Source of the DNA: Psychromonas sp. psych-6C06
Lineage (GTDB): Bacteria; Pseudomonadota; Gammaproteobacteria; Enterobacterales; Psychromonadaceae
Length of the DNA: 64,000 bases
Assembly: GCF_002835465.1 (NCBI RefSeq)
Contig: NZ_PIZM01000013.1
Location: 1-64,000 of the forward strand
Direction: 5' to 3'
Shown: positions 1-6,875 of the stretch, piece after piece
How positions within the stretch are numbered: position 1 is the first letter of the stretch
Layout of the letters: every line of letters begins with the position of its first letter
Translations under genes and position numbers: made by a program
The notes under the pieces: generated by a model
What the model saw: the letters and a program-made list of their open reading frames with translations, nothing else
Databases searched by the model: none
Told to the model about the DNA's origin: nothing

Positions 1-254
1 ACCCACTGACCGTACACGCCGCGCTGACGAGCCATAATAAGCTGACTCGGCCTTGCTATTCGGGCTCGAGGCCCAGTTGACTATTCGAGTTTAATGCTTG
101 GAGTCCTATACAACGTTCTCACTTGTTAACGGTCTCTCAAATGAGGAGCCTGCAATTTACCGAACTGTTGTATAAGAAGGCTTTGGTTGCAGCCAAAGCT
201 TGGGCCTCACTTTACCTAAACGGGTTTAAAAGGTAACTATTTGGTGGGGTAATT
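1..254 (+). other. Left cassette fragment, highly structured, no recognised gene
   Basis: No convincing protein gene is visible; the longest ATG frame (141-236) would give only 31 residues and has no clear ribosome site. Inverted repeats are dense. A 12-bp stem with one bulge pairs 107-118 with 162-174 and encloses a hairpin 131-138/143-150. A 7-bp hairpin is at 180-186/193-199, and a two-part hairpin at 212-221/224-236 is enclosed by 205-210/244-249. A GGGC/GCCC hairpin is at 62-74, and CTATTCG occurs twice (56-62 and 81-87). This could be a noncoding RNA carried in a cassette, or structured DNA. The left boundary is outside the window. Low certainty about function; the stems themselves are plainly there. 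Confidence 0.4.
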
Positions 255-355
255 ATCCATACAAGGCAATTAAACGGAACTAAAACAGTGGGTTACGTTT
301 CGCTTCGCTACACATTATAACCCACAATTTTAGTCCGCTTAGCGCGGCGTTATCA
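255..355 (+). repeat. attC site 1
   Basis: The left arm GGAACTAAAACAGTGGGTTA pairs with the right arm TAACCCACAATTTTAGTCCG around a variable TTCGCTTCG centre, and the site ends in GCGGCGTTATC with the cut expected after G349. The inverse core at the left end (CCATAC) departs from the usual TAAC form, so this site may recombine less well than its neighbours. It is about 100 bp, shorter than the V. cholerae repeats. Confidence 0.8.
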
Positions 356-678
356 GGCTTACGAAATTGGCTTTTGGGTTGTTGTGAGTTTGGTCGTGTT
401 TGGAAGGGCAGTTTTCAATTGAATGTGTTGTGCCTTGTGGTTTTAAAGTAACATTCAAAGTATTTCAGCTTCGGTGTCAAACCTTGGCTTTTCACTGGAT
501 TTAAAATAAGTGTTCAGTTTCACATTCATTGTGCAACTTTCTATTTATTAACGGCGCTAAAACCTATTTAGGTTTACACTCGCCGTGCTAACAAGGCGTT
601 TAAACGGAACAAAAACAGTTGGCTTTTGTTCGTGCCTCACAAAGTATAGCCAACTATTTTTGTCCGCTTAACGCGGCG
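350..678 (+). other. Gene-less integron cassette
   Basis: This is the unit between the cut sites of attC 1 and attC 2. About 235 bp precede attC 2, and neither strand holds an open frame above about 25 codons. The reverse strand has a 24-codon ATG frame that I do not trust. The stretch ends in a strong hairpin (551-586). It may carry a promoter or a small RNA, or be a decayed gene. I see no clear sigma70 promoter. Confidence 0.55.
551..586. other. Long hairpin upstream of attC 2
   Basis: ACGGCG (551-556) pairs with CGCCGT (581-586), and inside it AAACCTA pairs with TAGGTTT around a TT turn. The hairpin sits directly before the inverse core of attC 2. There is no following T-run, so it is not a classical terminator. 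It could be an RNA element at the 3' end of the gene-less cassette or the relic of an older recombination site. Confidence 0.5.
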
Positions 679-684
679 TTAACT
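586..684 (+). repeat. attC site 2
   Basis: The site begins with TGCTAACAAGGCG and ends with CGCGGCGTTAACT, with the cut expected after G678. The arms GGAACAAAAACAGTTGGCT and AGCCAACTATTTTTGTCCG are complementary apart from the expected unpaired bases. Its sequence is close to attC 1 and attC 3, which fits cassettes collected by one lineage-specific integron. Confidence 0.85.
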
Positions 685-735
685 GGCTTGATATATTCGC
701 ATATATCTATTGTTCATCACTTAAATTTCAGACGT

Positions 736-741
736 TATAAT
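736..741 (+). promoter_or_regulatory. Possible cassette promoter -10 element
   Basis: TATAAT stands at 736-741 within the 190-bp leader of the Tai4/Tae4 cassette. A weak TTGTTC at 710-715 is 20 bp upstream, a longer spacing than ideal. Cassettes far from the integron promoter often need their own promoter. This is a candidate only. Confidence 0.3.
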
Positions 742-868
742 TGATATATGGTAACTATCTGTTTTATATATTGGTATTTATTAATCTGTTGTTGTGGGGA
801 TATAGAATTCAGGTATTATTGCCTTTTAAGTTATTTAGTGCCTAATGAGATACTTTTAAGGAGCAATA

Positions 869-1249
869 ATGAAAACAAAATTTGGGATGATCTTTATAAT
901 TCTTACTAGTTCACTGGTCTCAGCGAACAGTGAATCTATCCACATCCCCAATAATGATCGACAGCCACTGAATATTGCTAATCAGCCTCTATCTGTAGAT
1001 AAGTTATATAATTCATATCTTAGTAAACAGGTAAGTGAAAGAAGGTTAGCTGAAATGTATTTTATTGGAGTTATCGATAGCACAGAAGGCACCGAGTGGT
1101 GTGGTTTTCAGAGTGTTAAGGCAACATCAGTACAAGAACTCGCTTTCTCTGCTATAGAAGCTGCTATACATACGAAACCTTCAGAAAGAGCATCTAAAGT
1201 TATAATTTCAAAATTACACAACACACTGCCATGTAAGGAACAAAAATGA
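869..1249 (+). CDS. tai4: Tai4/Rap1a-family periplasmic T6SS immunity protein
   Basis: Predicted 126-residue secreted protein. Residues 1-19 form a signal peptide (basic start, hydrophobic core, cleavage near SSLVSA). The mature part has the family pattern of the Tai4/Rap1a immunity proteins: helices around YFIGVID at 64-70, then EWCGF with Cys78, and a final NTLPC with Cys122; the two cysteines probably form a disulfide. Family role: Tai4 dimers bind and block the Tae4 peptidoglycan amidase in the periplasm. An AAGGAG ribosome site lies 5 bases before the ATG. The gene overlaps the next one by ATGA, so the two are translationally coupled and co-inherited in one cassette. Immunity gene first is the order seen here. 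Assignment is by pattern; a search against the Tai4 and Rap1a profiles would settle which. Confidence 0.72.
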   Translation: MKTKFGMIFIILTSSLVSANSESIHIPNNDRQPLNIANQPLSVDKLYNSYLSKQVSERRLAEMYFIGVIDSTEGTEWCGFQSVKATSVQELAFSAIEAAIHTKPSERASKVIISKLHNTLPCKEQK

Positions 1250-1740
1250 GACCTAGTTTTCATAAATTATCTTCTAATTTCTATTCTGCCACTGCATATA
1301 TGCCAAACTACCTAAGTGGTGATAAATTGTATGATGAAGTCGGCCTAAGCTACCAAGGCCTCATAAAACAAAATGCAGCTTATGCGAATACTTGTGCTAC
1401 CAGGATGAGTTTAGCGTTACTTAAGTCAGGAATTATTTTTGACGGAAGGTTACAAATAAAGTCTGGTAAGTTTAAAGGGAGGTACTTGGAAACTGGTGCA
1501 AAATTACTTGCCGATCAACTGATGAGGCCAAGTGTATTTGGAAAGCCCAAAATTTATCGCCCAAATAACTTTAGCAACCAAGTATTAGGCTCTAAAGGTG
1601 TTGTGCTATTTTGGAAAATTGACGGATATGGTGGTGGTCACATCGATTTAATAGATTCAACCAATGTCGATAATGACGCAGAATGTAGTTCAGCTTGTTA
1701 TTATGATTGTAGAGAAATATGGTTTTGGGAATTAAAGTAG
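1246..1740 (+). CDS. tae4: Tae4-family T6SS amidase effector
   Basis: 164 residues, no signal peptide. The Tae4 hallmarks are visible: NTCATRMSLAL with catalytic Cys50, the GGGHIDL block with catalytic His132 followed by Asp134, and a C-terminal CSSACYYD...IWFWEL segment typical of this family. Known role: an NlpC/P60-type amidase that cuts the gamma-D-glutamyl to diaminopimelate bond of peptidoglycan after type VI delivery into a neighbouring cell. It starts within the stop region of the Tai4-like gene (ATGA overlap) and ends 16 bp before attC 3. No T6SS genes are in this window, so delivery would rely on an apparatus encoded elsewhere. All catalytic residues look intact. Confidence 0.82.
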   Translation: MRPSFHKLSSNFYSATAYMPNYLSGDKLYDEVGLSYQGLIKQNAAYANTCATRMSLALLKSGIIFDGRLQIKSGKFKGRYLETGAKLLADQLMRPSVFGKPKIYRPNNFSNQVLGSKGVVLFWKIDGYGGGHIDLIDSTNVDNDAECSSACYYDCREIWFWELK

Positions 1741-1756
1741 CTTTCGAGCAAGAGCC

Positions 1757-1848
1757 AGTTAACAAGTCGTTTAAACGGAATAAAAACAGTTGGCCATTGC
1801 TTCGCGATTGTAGCCAACCATTAATTTCGGTTTAACGAGGCGTTATGT
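1757..1848 (+). repeat. attC site 3
   Basis: The site begins AGTTAACAAG and ends GAGGCGTTATGT, with the cut expected after G1842. The arms GGAATAAAAACAGTTGGC and GCCAACCATTAATTTCGG pair imperfectly; the right arm is the most diverged of the set. It closes the Tai4/Tae4 cassette. Confidence 0.85.
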
Positions 1849-2115
1849 GACAGCTGTAAACGTGCGTAGTCACATTATCGAGAATTTTTCGCCCCAATAA
1901 CGGGATAAATTACTGCTTATATTTATTTTTGATATATTAAGGTATAAAAATAAATTGGTTATATTGCATCTTGGTATTTGCTAATTTCTAGTCACAACAC
2001 ACAACATGATAGGCTATTGATGAGAACAATAGCTTTTAAATAACATTGGAATTATCAAAAAGATATGTAGCAGTTCAAACTGTCTTATAGCTAGCATACA
2101 ATTAAGGATTTATAT
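1849..2115 (+). other. Leader of cassette 4, no gene seen
   Basis: AT-rich, 267 bp. It contains TTGATATAT at 1929-1937 and TTGGTATTT at 1971-1979, two blocks that also occur in the same order in the leader of the Tai4/Tae4 cassette (741-749 and 771-779). No open frame is convincing. It probably holds the promoter of the downstream membrane protein gene. Confidence 0.4.
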
Positions 2116-2820
2116 ATGCCACAGTATCAACTTTTCGTACACGAAGAAAATAAAGGTTTGACTTATTTAGAAGCGAATACTGAAACCTACAATCAAGAGA
2201 AAGAACAGTTATTAGGTCAAGGTTTCATTATAGATACTAATTACTATATTCAAGCTAAATCAGGCGCTGAGGCATTGGCCCAATATGGTGATATAACAAC
2301 GGAAGCGTTATATAATTATGCGCCAACAGTTATCTCAGCCCAAGGCGCTGTTGAGTCTACAGGTTTAAACCTTTGGAATACAAAAGCTTTAGCAACAAAA
2401 ATAAAAAAAGACCTATTATCAGAAACTGAATGGAAAAATTATTACCTAGCAGGCTCATTAATTATTACCATATCAATCTATGTAGCATCTCTATTTCCGA
2501 GAGAAAATACCTTGTCTATTCTGATTGAGGCAATATTAATGATTGGTATTTTTATATTTGGCATTAACACTACCTTTACTACACATAAAAACAACGGCAA
2601 ACCTGTTTGTAATTACATTGCAAAAATGGTCTCGCTATTCGTGCCACTAACTATCAAGTTTATTATTTTTTCATTTTCAGTAGGCTTTGCAATAGGCATG
2701 GCTGAAGTTTCTGGTTTACCTCCTTTCTTTGCTGATTGGGTGTTTGTTGTACTGAATGTAGCGGTACAAGCATTGATCTTCTGGCGTTTAAACGTTCATT
2801 TACATAGCATTAACTCATAA
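2116..2820 (+). CDS. Integron cassette membrane protein of unknown function
   Basis: 234 residues; I do not recognise the family. Residues 1-105 are soluble and acidic with several Tyr-rich stretches. Four hydrophobic helices follow at about 109-127, 133-153, 172-196 and 206-224. No catalytic motif is obvious. An AAGGA ribosome site stands 7 bases before the ATG. The stop codon overlaps the left end of the final attC, the usual compact cassette design. The two-part layout (cytosolic sensor-like domain plus a four-helix membrane part) is compatible with a membrane effector of a defence or stress module, but that is speculation. Confidence 0.6.
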   Translation: MPQYQLFVHEENKGLTYLEANTETYNQEKEQLLGQGFIIDTNYYIQAKSGAEALAQYGDITTEALYNYAPTVISAQGAVESTGLNLWNTKALATKIKKDLLSETEWKNYYLAGSLIITISIYVASLFPRENTLSILIEAILMIGIFIFGINTTFTTHKNNGKPVCNYIAKMVSLFVPLTIKFIIFSFSVGFAIGMAEVSGLPPFFADWVFVVLNVAVQALIFWRLNVHLHSINS

Positions 2821-2866
2821 CAAGCATTTTAAACGAAACTAAAACAGTGGGTTATTGTTCGTTCCT
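2815..2866 (+). repeat. attC site 4, truncated
   Basis: Only the left half is present: CATAACAAGC, then an arm with AAACGAAACTAAAACAGTGG and the loop region GTTATTGTTCGTTCC. The expected complementary right arm and GCGTTA core are missing; unrelated sequence begins near 2867. The last cassette therefore lacks a normal right-hand recombination site. Confidence 0.75.
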
Positions 2867-3062
2867 AAAGATCTGGACATCCGTACACTTTAGCAATTCA
2901 ATGCGTACCCAAAAATTTCCGATACTTTTTCTTACTGTTAAGAAAAAGTGACTCGCTGAAAGGAGAAATGTGTGCAAAGTAGGTTCAAATATTGAATGGA
3001 TGAGCGCAGACGAGTTAGAAAATATTTCGGAATGGCACTCACTGAGAACCAGTCTAATCCAG
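2867..3062. other. Array/chromosome junction with hairpin
   Basis: About 195 bp with no gene I trust. A perfect 11-bp inverted repeat, ACTTTTTCTTA (2924-2934) and TAAGAAAAAGT (2939-2949), surrounds a CTGT loop. Short open frames on both strands cross this stretch (2852-3097 minus and 2970-3170 plus), but neither has a recognisable domain. It may be the remnant of whatever event truncated the last attC, or the terminator region of the minus-strand methyltransferase operon. Confidence 0.4.
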
Positions 3063-3578
3063 TTAGTAAATAGGTTTTTGACAAACAATTTGTGCAATCG
3101 CGCGATCTGGATTGCGTTTTATCCCTTCAAAATAGTGCAAACAGTGCCAGCCTTCAAAGTGTGTTTTTAACTCATTTTCTTGTAATAAAAAGGCATCACG
3201 ATTCGGGCGTCCAAATTGCCTGTTCTCAGTGGTGAAGGTTTCATAAATAATCAATCCACCCGGCGCAATCGCTTGGTGAATTTGAGCCATTAGTGGGCGA
3301 TGTAAATAGCGAAACACGATAATAGCTTGATAACTTTCTGCCGGGAGTTGAAAGTTGCCGTTTTCAAAGTCTGCGCAAATACATTGTGACGCGTCAATCA
3401 TCGCGTTTGTTTTTAAGCGACTTAAAAGGTCTTGATTATGATCAGCAAAGTGCACCGGCAAACCCTGCTGATGTAAAAATAAACCGTTACGCCCATTGCC
3501 ACAGGCCAGATCAAGTATCGGTTTTTCATTTTCCTTGAAGTAAGGTAAATAGCTCTCTAATAACGGTGAATGCGTCAT
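3063..3578 (-). CDS. Class I SAM-dependent methyltransferase
   Basis: 171 residues. The SAM-binding motif I is ILDLACGNGRNGLF at about 21-34, followed by an acidic end of strand 2 (HFADHNQD) and a motif II/III region ending in GGLIIYETF. The layout resembles the TehB/UbiE-like small methyltransferases, but the substrate cannot be read from sequence. The start codon overlaps the radA stop in a TAATG junction, so it is the last gene of a recX-radA-methyltransferase operon on the minus strand. It is the first chromosomal gene next to the integron array and appears complete. Confidence 0.75.
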   Translation of the reverse strand: MTHSPLLESYLPYFKENEKPILDLACGNGRNGLFLHQQGLPVHFADHNQDLLSRLKTNAMIDASQCICADFENGNFQLPAESYQAIIVFRYLHRPLMAQIHQAIAPGGLIIYETFTTENRQFGRPNRDAFLLQENELKTHFEGWHCLHYFEGIKRNPDRAIAQIVCQKPIY

Positions 3579-4987
3579 TAATTTAGCGCCTCAATCAGAG
3601 CTTTAATATTTTTAAGGGGGTGGATCGTTTGATTGCCTTTAACAAATTGTTGCATCGATTTATGGTAAGCCACTTCGGGTATAAAGATCTGCTCTTTACC
3701 GTGACTCAACGCTTCGCGAACACGAGGCACTATTTGTGGAACTTGACGAAGCTCGCCGGTTAATGCCACTTCGCCAATAAAAACCGCGTTTTCAGGCAAA
3801 GGTCTTGAGTTAATTGAACTGAGCAAGGCAGCCGTCACTGCCATATCGGTAGAGGTTTCCGAGTCTGCCATTTTAAGGCCGCCTACCAAACTGATATTAA
3901 TATCGTAATAGGTGGGGATACCGCCATGCTTTTTAAGTACCGCGGTAATAAGTGATAAACGACTATAGGAAACCCCAATACAGTTACGGATAGATTTCTC
4001 TCCCTCAACTTCGGTGGCAAGTGCCTGAATCTCAATTAACAAATTACGCGCACCATCTTTAATGACGGTAATTGCAGAGCCTTCAAAATGTTCTTCACTG
4101 CCGGATAAAAATAGTCGGCTAGGGTTATCTACCGAGCGCATACCAAATTCGGTCATCTGAAAAATACCGACCTGCTCGGTATCACCAAAACGGTTTTTAT
4201 CGGCACGTAAAATACGCACTGATGCGTCATTAACTTCTATGTGGATCGCGGTATCAATAATGTGTTTGAGTGTTTGTGGGCCTGCCATCTGCGAATTTTT
4301 ATTCACCTGCCCAACTAAAATAAGGGTGATACCGTGTTGCTTACACAGGCGGTTTAAAATTTTGGCGCAGGTTTTAACCTGAGTAACACCACCAGCACTA
4401 CCATCTACTGCATTTGATTCAAAGGCTTGAATGGAGTCAGCAATTAAGAACTTGATGTTATTTTCAATACACTGATCAACAATATCTTCGATACTGTCGG
4501 TATCGCTAAGCATAAAGTTTGCTTCATTAAAGTTAAGTTTAAGGCGTTCAAGGCCACGTTTTGCCCATTGGCTTAAACTCTCTTCTGCGGTCACATAAAG
4601 GGTGTTCATGTTTTGTGACATCACTTCGGCGACTTTGGTTAATAACGTGGTTTTACCCGAACCCGGATCACCACTGATTAACACTACAGAGCCCAAGGTA
4701 ATGCCTCCGCCGAGGACGCGATCGAGCTCAGAAAGTCCAGTGGAAACACGTGTTGCATTCTCAACCTGTACTTGATTTATACGTTGCACACCAATGCTTG
4801 GCCCGGCATAACCACCGCTAGTATTGCGTTTTACCGCTGCATTAACCGATTTTGTTGTGCTGGTGGGCTCGCGAAATTCAGTGATGGTGTTCCATGCCTT
4901 ACATTCGCTACATTGACCTTGCCATTTGGTAAAGTCGGCGCCACATTCGCTGCACACGTAGGCGATTTTTGTTTTTGCTTTAGCCAT
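3578..4987 (-). CDS. radA: DNA repair protein RadA
   Basis: 469 residues, close to the usual 460. It has an N-terminal C4 zinc finger (Cys12, 15, 26, 29), the RecA-like ATPase core with Walker A GDPGSGKT at 106-113, the RadA-specific KNRFG motif at 264-268, and a Lon-protease-like C-terminal domain. RadA drives branch migration of recombination intermediates and works with RecA in homologous repair. It sits 4 bp downstream of recX and overlaps the methyltransferase start, so the three are probably one transcript. Confidence 0.97.
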   Translation of the reverse strand: MAKAKTKIAYVCSECGADFTKWQGQCSECKAWNTITEFREPTSTTKSVNAAVKRNTSGGYAGPSIGVQRINQVQVENATRVSTGLSELDRVLGGGITLGSVVLISGDPGSGKTTLLTKVAEVMSQNMNTLYVTAEESLSQWAKRGLERLKLNFNEANFMLSDTDSIEDIVDQCIENNIKFLIADSIQAFESNAVDGSAGGVTQVKTCAKILNRLCKQHGITLILVGQVNKNSQMAGPQTLKHIIDTAIHIEVNDASVRILRADKNRFGDTEQVGIFQMTEFGMRSVDNPSRLFLSGSEEHFEGSAITVIKDGARNLLIEIQALATEVEGEKSIRNCIGVSYSRLSLITAVLKKHGGIPTYYDINISLVGGLKMADSETSTDMAVTAALLSSINSRPLPENAVFIGEVALTGELRQVPQIVPRVREALSHGKEQIFIPEVAYHKSMQQFVKGNQTIHPLKNIKALIEALN

Positions 4988-4991
4988 GGAA

Positions 4992-5657
4992 TTAACTGTC
5001 CTGTTCGCTTAGTTGTATGTTGTATTGTGTGATTGCTTTTTGGCAATCTTGATAAGAGTAACCACGCGAGACAAGAAAACGCAGCGCTTTATCCTGCTGT
5101 TTTTTATCGCTGATTGGCTCTCTAAACTTACCATTGAGTAGTTTTAGCGCATCGCCCAATGCATCGTAATCTTCGATTGGATAGGCTTCATTATGGCATT
5201 CTATCGCGCTAAAAATATGTTCAAAAGTATGACCTTTGTTTTGCAGGAAGGCCATCACTTTCTGTTTCAAGTGCGCATTCTCTATTCGCTGTCGATAACG
5301 CTTATCAAGGAGCTGCGTGGCGCTATCAATATAATCAAATTGACTGGCTTGAAAGTGGTGCGATGCTTGTTGCTGGCTGATCCCTTTTTGCTGCAGATCG
5401 CGCTGTATGCGGTTAATGCCATAACCTTTGTTCTGTGCGCTACGAATAAAGCTTTCTGTAAAACGATCATCATCAAGGTACCGATAGCTATAACACTCAT
5501 CAATCACCGCATCAATCCACTGTTGATTATCAGTTTTTCGGCTAAGTTTACTGCGTAGCTCTTGCTCACTGTGATCGCGTCGGCTCAAATGCCAAAAGGC
5601 AGAACGTTTCACCGCTTCGATATCATTTGCAGGTTTTATGGGTTTATTAAATGCCAT
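4992..5657 (-). CDS. recX: RecX-family regulatory protein
   Basis: 221 residues from the chosen ATG at 5657; a longer frame begins at 5696, but the homologous part starts shortly after 5657. The RecX three-helix repeats are recognisable in AFWHLSRRDHSEQELRSKL and in the following RYLDDDRFTESFIRS segment. Known role: it binds RecA filaments and modulates recombinase activity. The protein is longer than the roughly 150-170 residues typical of enteric RecX; the extra C-terminal part ends with another RecX-like repeat (KALRFLVSRGYSYQDCQKAI). It lies next to radA rather than after recA, so regulation with RadA is implied. Confidence 0.85.
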   Translation of the reverse strand: MAFNKPIKPANDIEAVKRSAFWHLSRRDHSEQELRSKLSRKTDNQQWIDAVIDECYSYRYLDDDRFTESFIRSAQNKGYGINRIQRDLQQKGISQQQASHHFQASQFDYIDSATQLLDKRYRQRIENAHLKQKVMAFLQNKGHTFEHIFSAIECHNEAYPIEDYDALGDALKLLNGKFREPISDKKQQDKALRFLVSRGYSYQDCQKAITQYNIQLSEQDS

Positions 5658-5776
5658 CGTGTTACTCAGCCTTAAAGGGAAACGGTTTATGCACAATGCC
5701 GCTTTTATCGTTATCTTTCAACAGCGCATCAAATTACGTTTTGCGATTTTAACTGTACTTTATTTAACGAGGTTAT

Positions 5777-6751
5777 TTAGGGAATTAACTTGATCTCATC
5801 GATAAAGAGGGTGATAGGCTCTTTTAGCTTGTACATATAAAAATCGATACCAGCCATCTGTGTTAAATCGATATCTCTTGCCGTAGGGTTTTGTTGAATA
5901 TCTATTAAACTGATTTGATGCGTGGACCAGCCCGGTGGCAATAACACGGTACGACCAAATCGATAGGCACGTGTGGCATGTTTCTTACCATAATGTTTGT
6001 CAGTCATGATAATACGCAACGGTACGGTGGTCTGATTCGGGTTAAAAAAATCGAATTGTAGCTGTTGATAAGCTGCATTTTCATTTACATCACCTGTTTG
6101 CCAATTTTCTTCAAAGTAGCGCAGAACTACTCGACTTGCTTTACGGCTTTCAAAGCGTGCCTGTAGTATATTGTGATTACGGCCCTTATATCCTTCTGGC
6201 AATGTGTCGATATTGATAATGCTAATTGGACCATCAGCTTTCCATCGAGTTAGTGCTGTTTGATTGTAATAGTTGGCGATAACTGGAAGATCTTTGCGCA
6301 GGCGGTATTCATCATAGGCGGTTAAGATTGTTGGCGTTAATAGAGTAATTAGAACAAAGGCATAACTTGCCCTTAAAGCCATTTTTATCGGCTGACTTGG
6401 TGTGAAATTTCCCAAATAAAAAAGCGCAAGTAGCGTACCTAAGTAGTTATAAAAGAGATCTTCTACCTCTGCACTGCGATAAAAAAGGGGTTGCAATAGT
6501 TCGATGCAAGTTCCGATGATAAAACAGCTTAGGCTTAACAGCAGAAATTGTCGCTTAAAATTAGCACGCCTAACATAGGGGATTTTTTTTAATGCAAGCG
6601 AGCTAAAAAAAGCAAACACAACGATATGCCCTAGTGGCCATAAGGTTAAAATTAAGCGAAAAGGAAGTAATTCGGGGATCTCACCAAATAGCATGGTGAT
6701 TAACAGTGTTGCTATCAGAATAAGAGAAGCTTTTTTAAACATAGTGAGCAT
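5777..6751 (-). CDS. VanZ-like membrane protein with C-terminal extension
   Basis: 324 residues from the ATG at 6751 (another ATG at 6742; the frame opens with a TTG at 6796). The N-terminal part has four hydrophobic segments and a VanZ-family signature: IELLQPLFYR followed by EDLFYNYLG. The C-terminal 180 residues are soluble, likely periplasmic, beta-rich and Tyr/Asn-rich, and may be a carbohydrate-binding-like fold. VanZ proteins are small membrane proteins of largely unknown role, one of which gives teicoplanin resistance. I do not know the function of the fused form. Confidence 0.6.
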   Translation of the reverse strand: MLTMFKKASLILIATLLITMLFGEIPELLPFRLILTLWPLGHIVVFAFFSSLALKKIPYVRRANFKRQFLLLSLSCFIIGTCIELLQPLFYRSAEVEDLFYNYLGTLLALFYLGNFTPSQPIKMALRASYAFVLITLLTPTILTAYDEYRLRKDLPVIANYYNQTALTRWKADGPISIINIDTLPEGYKGRNHNILQARFESRKASRVVLRYFEENWQTGDVNENAAYQQLQFDFFNPNQTTVPLRIIMTDKHYGKKHATRAYRFGRTVLLPPGWSTHQISLIDIQQNPTARDIDLTQMAGIDFYMYKLKEPITLFIDEIKLIP

Positions 6752-6875
6752 CGGTTGCAAAAAAGGCAGAATAAACCGACTCGCAGGGCAGTGCAATCTA
6801 TAATATTGATTAATCAGTGGTGATTTTCAAATGATATTCTATATTATGAGAATATTTGGCGTTATTAAGGTTAAT

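Larger units (their letters stand above)
1..2866 (+). mobile_element. Chromosomal integron cassette array (distal end)
   Basis: Seen: four copies of an imperfect inverted repeat of about 95 bp, each beginning near a TAAC-type inverse core and (in three of them) ending in GCGTTA, separate short gene units that all read on the plus strand. This is the attC-cassette pattern of a sedentary chromosomal integron. The GTT core sites lie at the right end of each attC, so attI and the integrase gene would lie to the left of the window; no integrase is present here. The array ends at a truncated attC near 2866, after which ordinary minus-strand chromosomal genes begin. Cassette boundaries inferred from the cut sites are 350-678, 679-1842 and 1843-2866. 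Confidence 0.85.

Noticed and set aside
141-236. A 31-residue ATG frame in the left cassette fragment
   Set aside because: No ribosome site, and the sequence is better explained by the inverted repeats it lies within.
1246-1740. Reading the 164-residue cassette protein as a housekeeping NlpC/P60 hydrolase
   Set aside because: It has no signal peptide, shows the Tae4-type NTCATRMS and GHIDL blocks, and is coupled to an immunity-like gene.
2852-3170. Overlapping short open frames on both strands at the array junction
   Set aside because: Neither has a recognisable domain, they overlap each other, one crosses into the methyltransferase gene and the other into the attC; likely chance.
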